From positions 2,904,501 through 2,968,500 of the forward strand of contig NZ_CP071839.1 in assembly GCF_017526105.1 (NCBI RefSeq): a stretch of 64,000 nucleotides of DNA, written 5' to 3'. Source of the DNA: Streptomyces cyanogenus. GTDB lineage: Bacteria; Actinomycetota; Actinomycetes; Streptomycetales; Streptomycetaceae. The position numbers and the translations under genes were made by a program. Of this stretch, positions 38,115 to 46,291 are shown piece after piece (position 1 is the first letter of the stretch; each line of letters starts with the position of its first letter). The notes below the pieces were generated by a model that saw nothing but the letters and a program-made list of their open reading frames with translations, had not been told where the DNA came from and made no database searches.

Positions 38115-38291
38115 CACGGTAGCCCGGCCGGGCCCCGGGATCCGACCAGGGGCAAGGGCCCACCGACACCGCCTGTCCCCACGCGTCGGCCGCGAGGGAG
38201 TTCGGAGGAGGGCGCCCCCCGGAGGCGACCGAGCCGTCAAGCACAGCCCCGGCGGCGCACCTGCCCGGCCCGATAAGGCAGTCTTGTCCCC

Positions 38292-39497
38292 GTGCCCGAA
38301 CCCGAATCCCACAACGGCGATCCCGCAGCCCACGACGTCCACCCGCACTCCGCGACCCTGAAGCGACTGGAGAAGTCCTCGGGGCGTCTCGCCGCGCAGG
38401 CGATCGCGCGCATGGACGAGTCCCTGCCGTGGTACCGGGCCATGCCCCCGGAGAACCGTTCCTGGATCGGCCTCGTCGCCCAGGCGGGCATCGCGGCCTT
38501 CACCGAGTGGTTCCGGCGCCCGGACGCACCCCAGGCGATCTCCACGGACGTCTTCGGGACCGCCCCGCGTGAGCTGACCCGGGCCATCACGCTGCGGCAG
38601 ACCGTGGAGATGGTGCGGACCACCATCGAGGTCATGGAGAGCGCCATCGACGAGGTGGCCGCGCCCGGCGACGAGAGCGTGCTGCGCGAGGCGCTGCTGG
38701 TGTACGCCCGGGAGATCGCCTTCGCCACCGCCCAGGTGTACGCCCAGGCCGCCGAGGCACGCGGTGCCTGGGACGCGCGTCTGGAGTCGCTGGTGGTGAA
38801 CGCCGTGCTGAGCGGGGAGGCGGACGAGGGCGCGGTCAGCCGGGCCGCCGCGCTGGGCTGGAACTCGCCCGAGCACGTGTGCGTGGTGCTCGGGACCGCG
38901 CCCGACGGCGACAGCGAGCTGACGGTGGAGGCGATCCGGCGGGCCGCGCGCCACGCCAAGCTCCAGGTGCTCACGGGGGTGCTCGGGGACCGGCTGGTCG
39001 TCATCGCCGGGGGCAGCCCCCATCCGCTGGCGGTCGCCAAGTCGCTGATCGGGCCGTTCGCCGCCGGGCCGGTGGTCGCGGGTCCGGTCGTCCCCGATCT
39101 GCTGGCCGCCACCCGGTCCGCGCAGGCCGCCGCCGCGGGGCTGAAGGCCTGTTCGGCCTGGCAGGACGCGCCGCGGCCGGTGCTCGCGGACGATCTGCTG
39201 CCGGAGCGGGCGATCGCGGGTGATCCGGGCGCGCGCGAGCAGCTGGTGGAGGAGATCTACAGACCGCTGGAGGAGGCCGGCTCCGCGCTCCTGGAAACCC
39301 TGAGTGTGTACCTGGAGCAGGCGAGCAGTCTGGAAGGCGCGGCGAGGATGCTCTTCGTTCACCCGAACACCGTGCGCTACCGGCTCCGACGTGTGACTGA
39401 TGTCACCGGATGGTCGCCTTCGGATGTACGATCCGCGTTCACACTGCGGATCGCGCTCATCCTGGGGCGTCTGGCCGATGGTGAACCCCAGACATAG
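38292..39497 (+). CDS. fasR: FasR, PucR-type activator of the fatty acid synthase operon
   Basis: 401 residues from GTG 38292. A central GGDEF-like/CdaR-type domain is followed by the C-terminal PucR helix-turn-helix: LSVYLEQASSLEGAARMLFVH, then NTVRYRLRRVTDVTG. It lies directly in front of fabD-fabH-acpP-fabF, the fixed position of FasR, which in S. coelicolor is known to bind the fabD promoter and activate the essential fatty acid genes. The N-terminal half (EMVRTTIEVMESAIDEVAAPG) may sense an acyl signal. The gap to fabD is 83 bases and holds an inverted repeat. Confidence 0.93.
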   Translation: MPEPESHNGDPAAHDVHPHSATLKRLEKSSGRLAAQAIARMDESLPWYRAMPPENRSWIGLVAQAGIAAFTEWFRRPDAPQAISTDVFGTAPRELTRAITLRQTVEMVRTTIEVMESAIDEVAAPGDESVLREALLVYAREIAFATAQVYAQAAEARGAWDARLESLVVNAVLSGEADEGAVSRAAALGWNSPEHVCVVLGTAPDGDSELTVEAIRRAARHAKLQVLTGVLGDRLVVIAGGSPHPLAVAKSLIGPFAAGPVVAGPVVPDLLAATRSAQAAAAGLKACSAWQDAPRPVLADDLLPERAIAGDPGAREQLVEEIYRPLEEAGSALLETLSVYLEQASSLEGAARMLFVHPNTVRYRLRRVTDVTGWSPSDVRSAFTLRIALILGRLADGEPQT

Positions 39498-39523
39498 GGT
39501 TTTGTCGGAGGCCCACAAAAGCC
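39497..39523 (+). promoter_or_regulatory. Inverted repeat in the fabD promoter region, candidate FasR operator
   Basis: GGGTTTTGT and ACAAAAGCCC are inverted around nine bases (TTTTGT 39500-39505, ACAAAA 39515-39520). It starts at the last base of fasR and lies about 60 bases before the fabD start, in the only gap between regulator and operon. FasR binding to this region is known from S. coelicolor; that this repeat is its site is my inference. Confidence 0.5.
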
Positions 39524-39580
39524 CTTCGTGTTCTTCGTCCCTGTCCTCACGGGCGGCCGTGCCCGTCCCCAAGAGAGAGT

Positions 39581-40513
39581 GTGAGAGTGCTCGTACTCGT
39601 CGCTCCCGGCCAGGGCGCTCAGACGCCCGGCTTCCTGACCCCCTGGCTCGAACTGCCCGGTGCCGCGGACCGCGTCGCCGCCTGGTCGGACGCCATCGGA
39701 CTGGACCTCGTCCACTACGGCACCCAGGCCGATGCCGACGCCATCCGTGACACCGCGGTGGCGCAGCCGCTGCTCGTGGCCGCCGGCATCCTGTCCGCCG
39801 CGGCACTCGGTGACATCTCCGAGATCGCCCCCGGCGCGGTCGCCGGTCACAGTGTGGGGGAGATCACCGCCGCCGCCTTCGCCGGCGTCCTGGACGACAC
39901 GGCCGCCCTCGGCCTCGTCCGCACGCGGGGTCTGGCGATGGCCGACGCCGCCGCGGTCACCGAGACCGGCATGGCGGCGCTGCTCGGCGGCGACCCCGAG
40001 GTGACCCTCCCGCACCTGGAGAAGCTGGGCCTGACCCCGGCGAACATCAACGGCGCGGGCCAGATCGTCGCCGCCGGCACGCTGGAGCAGCTGGCCGCAC
40101 TGGCCGAGGACAAGCCCGAGGGCGTGCGCAAGGTCGTCCCGCTGAAGGTGGCCGGCGCCTTCCACACCAGCCACATGGCGCCCGCGGTGGACACCCTGGC
40201 CAAGGCCGCGGCGGAGCTGTCGCCGGCCGACCCGAAGGTGCCGTACGTCTCCAACAAGGACGGCCGGGCCGTCGCCTCCGGCACGGAGGTGCTGGAGCGG
40301 CTGGTCGGCCAGGTCGCCAACCCGGTGCGCTGGGACCTGTGCATGGAGACGTTCAAGGAGCTGGGCGTCACCGCGCTCGTCGAGGTGTGCCCGGGCGGCA
40401 CGCTGACCGGCCTGGCCAAGCGTGCTCTGCCCGGTGTCAGGACGCTGGCGCTGAAGACCCCCGACGACCTCGACGCGGCCCGCGCTCTGCTCGCAGAGCA
40501 CACAGGCGCCTAA
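39581..40513 (+). CDS. fabD: Malonyl-CoA:ACP transacylase
   Basis: 310 residues. It moves malonyl from CoA to the acyl carrier protein, the entry step of chain extension. VLVAPGQGAQTPGF at the N-terminus, the nucleophile elbow VAGHSVGEITAA with Ser91, the Arg of RTRGLAMADAA and the catalytic His in VAGAFHTSHMAPA are all present. GTG 39581 is taken as start; GTG 39587 would give the MLVLVAPG form. It is the first gene of the fab operon: 10 bases separate it from fabH. Confidence 0.97.
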   Translation: MRVLVLVAPGQGAQTPGFLTPWLELPGAADRVAAWSDAIGLDLVHYGTQADADAIRDTAVAQPLLVAAGILSAAALGDISEIAPGAVAGHSVGEITAAAFAGVLDDTAALGLVRTRGLAMADAAAVTETGMAALLGGDPEVTLPHLEKLGLTPANINGAGQIVAAGTLEQLAALAEDKPEGVRKVVPLKVAGAFHTSHMAPAVDTLAKAAAELSPADPKVPYVSNKDGRAVASGTEVLERLVGQVANPVRWDLCMETFKELGVTALVEVCPGGTLTGLAKRALPGVRTLALKTPDDLDAARALLAEHTGA

Positions 40514-40523
40514 GGAGCCGTAC

Positions 40524-41555
40524 ATGGCGAAGATCAAGCCCAGCAAGGGTGCCCCGCACGCGCGCATCCTCGGCGTCGGCGGCTACCGGCCGACCCGGGT
40601 GGTGCCCAACGAGGTGATCCTGGAGCGGATCGACTCCTCCGACGAGTGGATCCGCTCGCGCTCCGGCATCGAGACCCGGCACTGGGCCGGTCCCGAGGAG
40701 ACCGTGGCCGCGATGGCGATCGAGGCCTCCGGGAAGGCGATCGCGGACGCCGGGATCGACGCCGAGCAGATCGGCGCGGTGATCGTCTCGACCGTCTCGC
40801 ACTTCACCCAGACCCCGGCCGTCGCCACGGAGATCGCCGACAGGCTGGGCACGGACAAGGCCGCCGCCTTCGACATCTCGGCCGGCTGCGCGGGCTTCGG
40901 CTACGGCCTGACACTCGCCAAGGGCCTGGTGGTGGAAGGTTCCGCCGACCACGTGCTCGTGATCGGCGTGGAGCGGCTGAGCGACCTGACCGACCTGGAG
41001 GACCGGGCGACCGCGTTCCTGTTCGGTGACGGCGCCGGCGCGGTCGTGGTCGGCCCCTCGACGGAGCCGGCGATCGGCCCGACGGTGTGGGGCTCGGAGG
41101 GCGACAAGTCCGAGACCATCAAGCAGACCGTCCCCTGGGACCGTTTCGCCCTCGGTGACGTCTCCCAGCTGCCCCTGGACAGCCAGGGCAACATCAAGTT
41201 CCCTGCGATCACGCAGGAGGGCCAGGCGGTCTTCCGCTGGGCCGTGTTCGAGATGGCGAAGGTCGCCCAGCAGGCGCTGGACGCGGCCGGAATCACCGCG
41301 GACGACCTGGACGTCTTCATCCCGCACCAGGCCAATGTGCGGATCATCGACTCGATGGTGAAGACACTGAAGCTGCCGGAGCACGTCACGGTCGCCCGTG
41401 ACATCCGCACCACCGGCAACACCTCGGCCGCCTCGATCCCGCTCGCGATGGAGCGGCTCCTGGCGACCGGGGAGGCGAAGAGCGGCGACACCGCGCTCGT
41501 CATCGGATTCGGGGCGGGTCTCGTCTACGCCGCCACGGTCGTTACCCTCCCCTAG
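40524..41555 (+). CDS. fabH: 3-oxoacyl-ACP synthase III (KASIII)
   Basis: 343 residues. It condenses acyl-CoA starters with malonyl-ACP and so sets the straight or branched starter, which in Streptomyces are mostly branched. The triad is complete: Cys122 in DISAGCAGFGYG, His in FIPHQANVRIID and Asn in TTGNTSAASIPLA. The GFGAGLVYAATVV C-terminus is typical. The ribosome site AAGGAG precedes ATG 40524. Confidence 0.97.
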   Translation: MAKIKPSKGAPHARILGVGGYRPTRVVPNEVILERIDSSDEWIRSRSGIETRHWAGPEETVAAMAIEASGKAIADAGIDAEQIGAVIVSTVSHFTQTPAVATEIADRLGTDKAAAFDISAGCAGFGYGLTLAKGLVVEGSADHVLVIGVERLSDLTDLEDRATAFLFGDGAGAVVVGPSTEPAIGPTVWGSEGDKSETIKQTVPWDRFALGDVSQLPLDSQGNIKFPAITQEGQAVFRWAVFEMAKVAQQALDAAGITADDLDVFIPHQANVRIIDSMVKTLKLPEHVTVARDIRTTGNTSAASIPLAMERLLATGEAKSGDTALVIGFGAGLVYAATVVTLP

Positions 41556-41636
41556 GCACTCCGTGCCGGATCATGCGATCCGGCAGGGGGAAAACTGCCA
41601 CAAACCGTCTGGAATATCTAAGAAGGAGCGCCTGAC

Positions 41637-41885
41637 ATGGCCGCCACTCAGGAAGAGATCGTCGCCGGTCTCGCCGAAATCGTGAACGAGATCGCCGGCA
41701 TCCCGGTTGAGGACGTCCAGCTGGACAAGTCCTTCACCGACGACCTGGACGTCGACTCGCTGTCCATGGTCGAGGTCGTCGTCGCCGCCGAGGAGCGCTT
41801 CGACGTGAAGATCCCGGACGAGGACGTCAAGAACCTCAAGACCGTCGGCGACGCGACCGACTACATCCTCAAGCACCAGGCCTGA
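41637..41885 (+). CDS. acpP: Acyl carrier protein of fatty acid synthesis
   Basis: 82 residues, acidic, four-helix ACP. DDLDVDSLSMVEVVVAAEE holds the phosphopantetheine serine, Ser41. FDVKIPDEDVKNLKTVGDA is helix III/IV. It carries growing acyl chains to FabH, FabF and, by its position, the rest of the type II system. AGAAGGAGCGCC before the ATG is a strong ribosome site. 81 bases follow fabH and 107 precede fabF; the latter gap has two hairpins. Confidence 0.98.
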   Translation: MAATQEEIVAGLAEIVNEIAGIPVEDVQLDKSFTDDLDVDSLSMVEVVVAAEERFDVKIPDEDVKNLKTVGDATDYILKHQA

Positions 41886-41916
41886 GCCACCCCCTAGGCC
41901 GCAGGCTGCAAGGCCC

Positions 41917-41958
41917 CGCCACCCGGCGGTGGCGCCGTAATCCCCGCTGACGCGGGGG
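41917..41958 (+). terminator. Two hairpins in the acpP-fabF gap
   Basis: CGCCACC-CGGC-GGTGGCG (41917-41934) and CCCCGC-TGAC-GCGGGG (41943-41958) stand one after the other behind acpP. Neither has a U-run. They could be partial terminators or 3' stabilisers that keep acpP mRNA more abundant than fabF mRNA. Confidence 0.5.
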
Positions 41959-41992
41959 TAGTCCTCCCGTATCCGTTGGAGAAAGAATTCCC

Positions 41993-43255
41993 GTGAGCCC
42001 GACCAATCGCACCGTGGTCGTCACCGGTATCGGCGCAACCACACCGCTGGGTGGCGACGCAGCCTCGACCTGGGAGGCCCTGCTCGCCGGCACGTCCGGC
42101 GTCAGCCCCCTGGAGCAGGAGTGGGCGGCTCAGCTGCCGGTCCGTATCGCCGCGCAGATCGCCGTCGAACCGGGCGAGATCATCCCCCGCCCGCAGGCCC
42201 GCAAGCTGGACCGGTCCGCGCAGTTCGCGCTGATCGCCGCTCAGGAGGCCTGGAAGGACGCCGGTTTCACCGCCAAGGCCGGTGAGGACGCGTCCGTGAA
42301 CCCCGATCGTCTCGGTGCGGTCATCGCCTCCGGCATCGGCGGCGTGACGACCCTGCTGGACCAGTACGACGTCCTGCGGGACAAGGGCGTACGCCGCGTC
42401 TCCCCGCACACCGTGCCGATGCTGATGCCCAACTCCCCGGCGGCCAACGTCGGGATCGAGCTGGGTGCCCGCGCCGGTGTGCACACCCCCGTCTCGGCCT
42501 GCGCCTCGGGCGCGGAGGCCATCGGGTACGCGATCGAGATGATCCGCACCGGACGTGCGGACGTGGTCGTGGCCGGTGGCACCGAGGCCGCCATCCACCC
42601 GCTGCCGATCGCCGCGTTCGGCAACATGATGGCGATGTCCAAGAACAACGACGACCCGCAGGGTGCCTCGCGTCCCTACGACGCCGGCCGGGACGGTTTC
42701 GTGCTCGGCGAGGGCGCCGGTGTGATCGTCCTGGAGTCCGAGGAGCACGCGAAGGCCCGCGGCGCCCGGATCTACGTGGAGGCGGTCGGCCAGGGCATCT
42801 CCGCCGACGCCCACCACATCACGCAGCCGGAGCCGTCCGGCAACGGCATCGCGCACGCGCTGCAGAACCTGCTGGACAACACCGACCTGAAGCCGGCCGA
42901 GGTCGTGCACGTGAACGCGCACGCCACGTCGACGCCGCAGGGTGACGTCGCCGAGATCAAGGCGCTGCGCAAGGTGTTCGGCGACGACGTCGACCACATG
43001 GCGATCTCCGCGACCAAGTCGATGACCGGTCACCTGCTCGGCGGTGCCGGTGGCATCGAGACCGTCGCGTCGATCCTGGCGCTGGTGAACCGTACGGCCC
43101 CGCCGACGATCAACGTGGAGAACCTCGACCCCGAGGTCAACGCGGACGTCGTCGTCGGTGAGGCGCGTCAGCTGCCCGAGGGCCGTATCGCCGCGCTGAA
43201 CGACTCGTTCGGGTTCGGCGGGCACAACGTGGTGCTGGCGTTCCGGACGATCTGA
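41993..43255 (+). CDS. fabF: 3-oxoacyl-ACP synthase II (KASII)
   Basis: 420 residues from GTG 41993. It elongates acyl-ACP with malonyl-ACP. VVVTGIGATTPLG starts the thiolase fold; the nucleophile Cys170 is in PVSACASGAEAIGY, the histidines in HVNAHATSTPQGD and SMTGHLLGGAGGIE, and LNDSFGFGGHNVVL closes the active site. GGAGAAAG precedes the start at about 11 bases. Last gene of the operon, followed by a strong terminator at 43269. Confidence 0.97.
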   Translation: MSPTNRTVVVTGIGATTPLGGDAASTWEALLAGTSGVSPLEQEWAAQLPVRIAAQIAVEPGEIIPRPQARKLDRSAQFALIAAQEAWKDAGFTAKAGEDASVNPDRLGAVIASGIGGVTTLLDQYDVLRDKGVRRVSPHTVPMLMPNSPAANVGIELGARAGVHTPVSACASGAEAIGYAIEMIRTGRADVVVAGGTEAAIHPLPIAAFGNMMAMSKNNDDPQGASRPYDAGRDGFVLGEGAGVIVLESEEHAKARGARIYVEAVGQGISADAHHITQPEPSGNGIAHALQNLLDNTDLKPAEVVHVNAHATSTPQGDVAEIKALRKVFGDDVDHMAISATKSMTGHLLGGAGGIETVASILALVNRTAPPTINVENLDPEVNADVVVGEARQLPEGRIAALNDSFGFGGHNVVLAFRTI

Positions 43256-43268
43256 GTCCCGTGACGTC

Positions 43269-43304
43269 GATGGCCCGGTCTCCTGTGATGGAGATCGGGC
43301 CATC
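43269..43304 (+). terminator. Terminator of the fab operon
   Basis: GATGGCCCGGTCTCC pairs with GGAGATCGGGCCATC (one G-U) around TGTGAT, followed by GCCTTTGG. A 15-base stem 14 bases after the fabF stop. Confidence 0.85.
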
Positions 43305-43322
43305 GCCTTTGGTGGTGGCTCT

Positions 43323-43385
43323 TCGTCGCCGGATGCCGGTCCGTCGTGGTTGCCCGCGCGGGTCGCCGCGCCTCCTCGGGGCCCG
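43323..43385. repeat. Dispersed G+C-rich intergenic element, copy D
   Basis: GATGCCGGTCCGTCGTGG, then CCCGCGCGGGTCGCCGCGCC and CCTCGGGGCCCGC. It shares GCCGGTCCGTCGTGG exactly with copy A at about 5718. It lies between the converging fabF and DUF3145 genes. Confidence 0.5.
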
Positions 43386-43880
43386 CTACACCACTTGGTG
43401 CAGCCAGCGGACCGGGGCGCCCTCGCCGGCGTAGCGGAACGGCTCCAGTTCGTCGTCCCAGGGCTTGCCCAGGAGTTTGGCGATCTCTGCTTCCAGGTCG
43501 GTCTCGCCCCGCTGAGAGCGCGTCAGCGCCGCGCGCAGGCGGTCCTCGGGGATCAGGATGTCGCCGTGGATGCCGGTGACGGCGTGGAAGATGCCGAGGT
43601 CGGGGGTGCAGCTGTAGCGCTCACCCTCGGCGGTGGGGCAGGGCTCGGCGGTGACCTCGAAGCGCAGCAGGCGCCAGCCGCGCAGCGCGGAGGCGAGTTT
43701 GGAGGCGGTGCTGGCCTCGCCCTGCCAGGAGAACTCCGAGCGCCAGGTGCCGGGGGCCGCGGGCTGCCGGATCCAGTCGAGGTTGACGCGCGTGCCGAGC
43801 ACCCCGGCGACGGCCCACTCGACGTGCGGGCACAGCGCGCGCGGCGCGGAGTGCACGTACAGAACTCCACGTGTCGTCAC
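43386..43880 (-). CDS. DUF3145 family protein
   Basis: 164 residues from GTG 43880 (CCGGAGG, five bases upstream). GVLYVHSAPRALCPHVEWAV, LDWIRQPAAPGTWRSEFSW, LRGWRLLRFEVTAEPCPTAEGERY and GIFHAVTGIHGDILIPEDRLR cover the protein, which is the actinobacterial DUF3145. It always accompanies the fab genes in Streptomyces, but its function is unknown to me. Soluble, no membrane segment. It converges on the fab operon terminator. Confidence 0.9.
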   Translation of the reverse strand: MTTRGVLYVHSAPRALCPHVEWAVAGVLGTRVNLDWIRQPAAPGTWRSEFSWQGEASTASKLASALRGWRLLRFEVTAEPCPTAEGERYSCTPDLGIFHAVTGIHGDILIPEDRLRAALTRSQRGETDLEAEIAKLLGKPWDDELEPFRYAGEGAPVRWLHQVV

Positions 43881-44136
43881 CGGAACCTCCGGGCAGAGCG
43901 GGACATCTTGCGGACTGGCTGGGCGGCAGTGGCGCGACGGCCGCGTTGATGGCGAGGCTACCCTGCGGCGGCGCAAGGAGTGTGACGTACCGTCGGTCCC
44001 GGTGCCAGGAAACCGCCGCCATTCACCCAGGGGGACGCTTGTACGGGGGTGCGCCGTTCCCGGAGGCGGGGACGGGAACCCCCGCACGTTGTCATGGGAG
44101 GGAAGTGCCGACCGTCGAGCGAGGGGAACAGCAGGG

Positions 44137-45021
44137 ATGCGGAAGCGAACCCACCGTGTGCGGACCGTCCTCTGCGTCGTGGCGGCCGTGGTGCTGGGTG
44201 CCGCCGGCTGTGCCGGCGGGGACGGGCACGCGCCGGCCCCGAAGGGCACCAAGGCGCGCGCGGTCCGGCCTCCGGTGTGGGACCGCAGTCCCGGCTCCCT
44301 CGCCGCGGTGGGCGACTCCATCACGCGCGGCTTCGACGCGTGCACCGTGCTGTCGGACTGCCCTGAGGTGTCGTGGGCGACGGGCCGCGACGCCAGGGTG
44401 GACAGCCTGGCCGTACGGCTGCTGGGCGCGACGAGGGCGGCGACGCACAGCTGGAACTACGCGGTGACCGGCGCCCGCATGGCCGACCTGCCGGAGCAGA
44501 TGGAGCAGGCGGCCGCCCGCGGCCCGGAGCTGGTGACGGTGATGGTGGGCGCGAACGACGCCTGCCGGTCCTCGGCCTCGGTGATGACCTCGGTGGCCGA
44601 CTTCCGCGCGGACTTCGAGGAGGCGATGAGCACCCTGCGCTCGTCACTGCCGAAGACGCAGGTGTACGTGGCGAGCGTGCCGAACCTGAAGCGGCTGTGG
44701 TCCCAGGGCCGGGCGAACGTGCTGGGCAAGCAGGTGTGGAAGCTGGGCATCTGCCCCTCGATGCTGGCCGACGCGGACGATCTGACCAGTGCGGCGATGG
44801 TGCGCCGGGACAGCGTGCAGCAGCGGGTGGTGGAGTACAACAAGGTGTTGAAGGACGTCTGCGCGAAGGACCCACGCTGCCGCTTCGACGACAACGCCGT
44901 GTACGACTACCGCTTCGGCACGGACCAGCTCAGCCACTGGGACTGGTTCCATCCCAGCACGGACGGCCAGGCGCGGCTGGCGGAGATCGCGTACCGCAGG
45001 ATCACGGCGAGCCAACCGTGA
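44137..45021 (+). CDS. SGNH/GDSL hydrolase, lipoprotein
   Basis: 294 residues. The N-terminus is a lipoprotein signal (hydrophobic VVAAVVLGAAGCAGG with lipobox AAGC). The SGNH blocks are AVGDSITRGFDA (nucleophile Ser), the Gly in NYAVTGARMA, VMVGANDACRS (Asn) and DWFHPSTDG (Asp-x-x-His). Likely a membrane-tethered esterase or lipase acting outside the cytoplasm. The ATG was chosen behind GAGGGG/CAGGG; the frame is open far upstream without meaning. galM starts 15 bases after its stop. Confidence 0.93.
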   Translation: MRKRTHRVRTVLCVVAAVVLGAAGCAGGDGHAPAPKGTKARAVRPPVWDRSPGSLAAVGDSITRGFDACTVLSDCPEVSWATGRDARVDSLAVRLLGATRAATHSWNYAVTGARMADLPEQMEQAAARGPELVTVMVGANDACRSSASVMTSVADFRADFEEAMSTLRSSLPKTQVYVASVPNLKRLWSQGRANVLGKQVWKLGICPSMLADADDLTSAAMVRRDSVQQRVVEYNKVLKDVCAKDPRCRFDDNAVYDYRFGTDQLSHWDWFHPSTDGQARLAEIAYRRITASQP

Positions 45022-45036
45022 CCTAGTGTTCCCCAC

Positions 45037-46008
45037 ATGAACGAACTTTTCGGCACACTTTCCGACGGCACCCCGGTGCACCGGTGGACGCTGGAGCGCG
45101 GCGGGGTGCGGGTTCGGGTGCTGTCGTACGGCGGGATCGTGCAGTCGGTCGAGGTACCGGAGGGGGCCGGGCGGACGGTGGACGTGGTGCTGGGTTTCCC
45201 CGGTCTCGACGGTTATCTGGCGCATCCCGAGCCGTATCTGGGTGCCGTGATCGGGCGGTACGCGAACCGGATCGCAGGCGGCCGGTTCTCACTGGACGAC
45301 CGGACGTACGCGCTGGCGCGGAACAACGGCCCGAACTCGCTGCACGGCGGCGAGCGCGGGTTCGACAAGCGGGTGTGGGACGTGACGCCCGTCGCGCACG
45401 GGCTGCGCCTGAGCCGGGTCAGCCCGCACGGTGAGGAGGGCTTTCCGGGGCGGCTGGCGGTGACGGTGACGTACACGCTCGGCGAGTCGGGTGCGCTGCG
45501 GATCGGGTACGAGGCGGTCACCGACGCGCCGACGGTGGTGAACCTGACGAACCACACGTACTGGAACCTGAGCGGTTCCGGCCACGCCGACGGCCACGAG
45601 CTGCGGCTGGCCGCGTCCCGGTACACACCGGTGGACACGGACCTGATCCCCGCCGGGGAACCGGCGGACGTCACGGGCTCCCGCTTCGATTTCCGCACGG
45701 CCCGCAAGGTCGGCACCGGGTACGACCACAACTTCGTGCTCGACAAGGGGCCGACCGGGGCGGCCGAGGAGGTGGCCGAGCTGTACGACCCCGCGTCCGG
45801 GCGGACCCTGACGGTGGCGACGACCGAGCCGGGCCTCCAGCTGTACACCGCCGACCATCTGTCCGGCCCGTTCTCCCCCGGCGCCGGGATCGCCCTGGAG
45901 ACGCAGCACTTCCCGGACTCCCCCAACCGGCCCGGCTTCCCGAGCACGGTCCTGCGTCCCGGGGAGGTCTTCCGGTCGGAGACGGTGTACGCCGTCTCGG
46001 CGCCCTAG
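45037..46008 (+). CDS. galM: Aldose 1-epimerase (mutarotase)
   Basis: 323 residues. VLSYGGIVQSVEVPEG, GAVIGRYANRIAGGRF (Arg), NNGPNSLHGGERGFDKRVW (first His), VVNLTNHTYWNLSGSG (catalytic His) and IALETQHFPDSPNRP (catalytic Glu) match the family throughout. It interconverts alpha and beta anomers of galactose or glucose in the cytoplasm. TAGTGT ends seven bases before the ATG, so it may have its own leaderless transcript, though it directly follows the GDSL gene. Confidence 0.95.
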   Translation: MNELFGTLSDGTPVHRWTLERGGVRVRVLSYGGIVQSVEVPEGAGRTVDVVLGFPGLDGYLAHPEPYLGAVIGRYANRIAGGRFSLDDRTYALARNNGPNSLHGGERGFDKRVWDVTPVAHGLRLSRVSPHGEEGFPGRLAVTVTYTLGESGALRIGYEAVTDAPTVVNLTNHTYWNLSGSGHADGHELRLAASRYTPVDTDLIPAGEPADVTGSRFDFRTARKVGTGYDHNFVLDKGPTGAAEEVAELYDPASGRTLTVATTEPGLQLYTADHLSGPFSPGAGIALETQHFPDSPNRPGFPSTVLRPGEVFRSETVYAVSAP

Positions 46009-46192
46009 GGTCATTCGGCTGCGTTCAGGCCGGACCAGGGAGCGGGGTCCGGTGCCGTGCGCCGCAAGGCGGAGAAGAGCGCCCCGGCGGAGCCACGGCA
46101 GCCGGCGGCAACGGGGTGAGGCGCGGTGCCGGGGCGTGCGAGCCCGGCGTGATCCGGACGACGGGCCCTGGCCTCCGGCCCCGGACAGCGCG

Positions 46193-46241
46193 GAGGCCTC
46201 CGGGCCGGCGAGGACGGAAGTCCCACCGGCCCGGAGGCCTC
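46193..46241. terminator. Long perfect inverted repeat between galM and the Gly-Ala protein gene
   Basis: GAGGCCTCCGGGCCGG (46193-46208) and CCGGCCCGGAGGCCTC (46226-46241) match over 16 bases with a 17-base loop. It lies between two converging genes and can serve both, though no U-run follows. The rest of 46009-46291 is G+C-rich with no other feature seen. Confidence 0.7.
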
Positions 46242-46291
46242 GACCGTGGCGGGAAGGGGAAACCTCACCGCCGGACCGGCCACTGCCCGAC

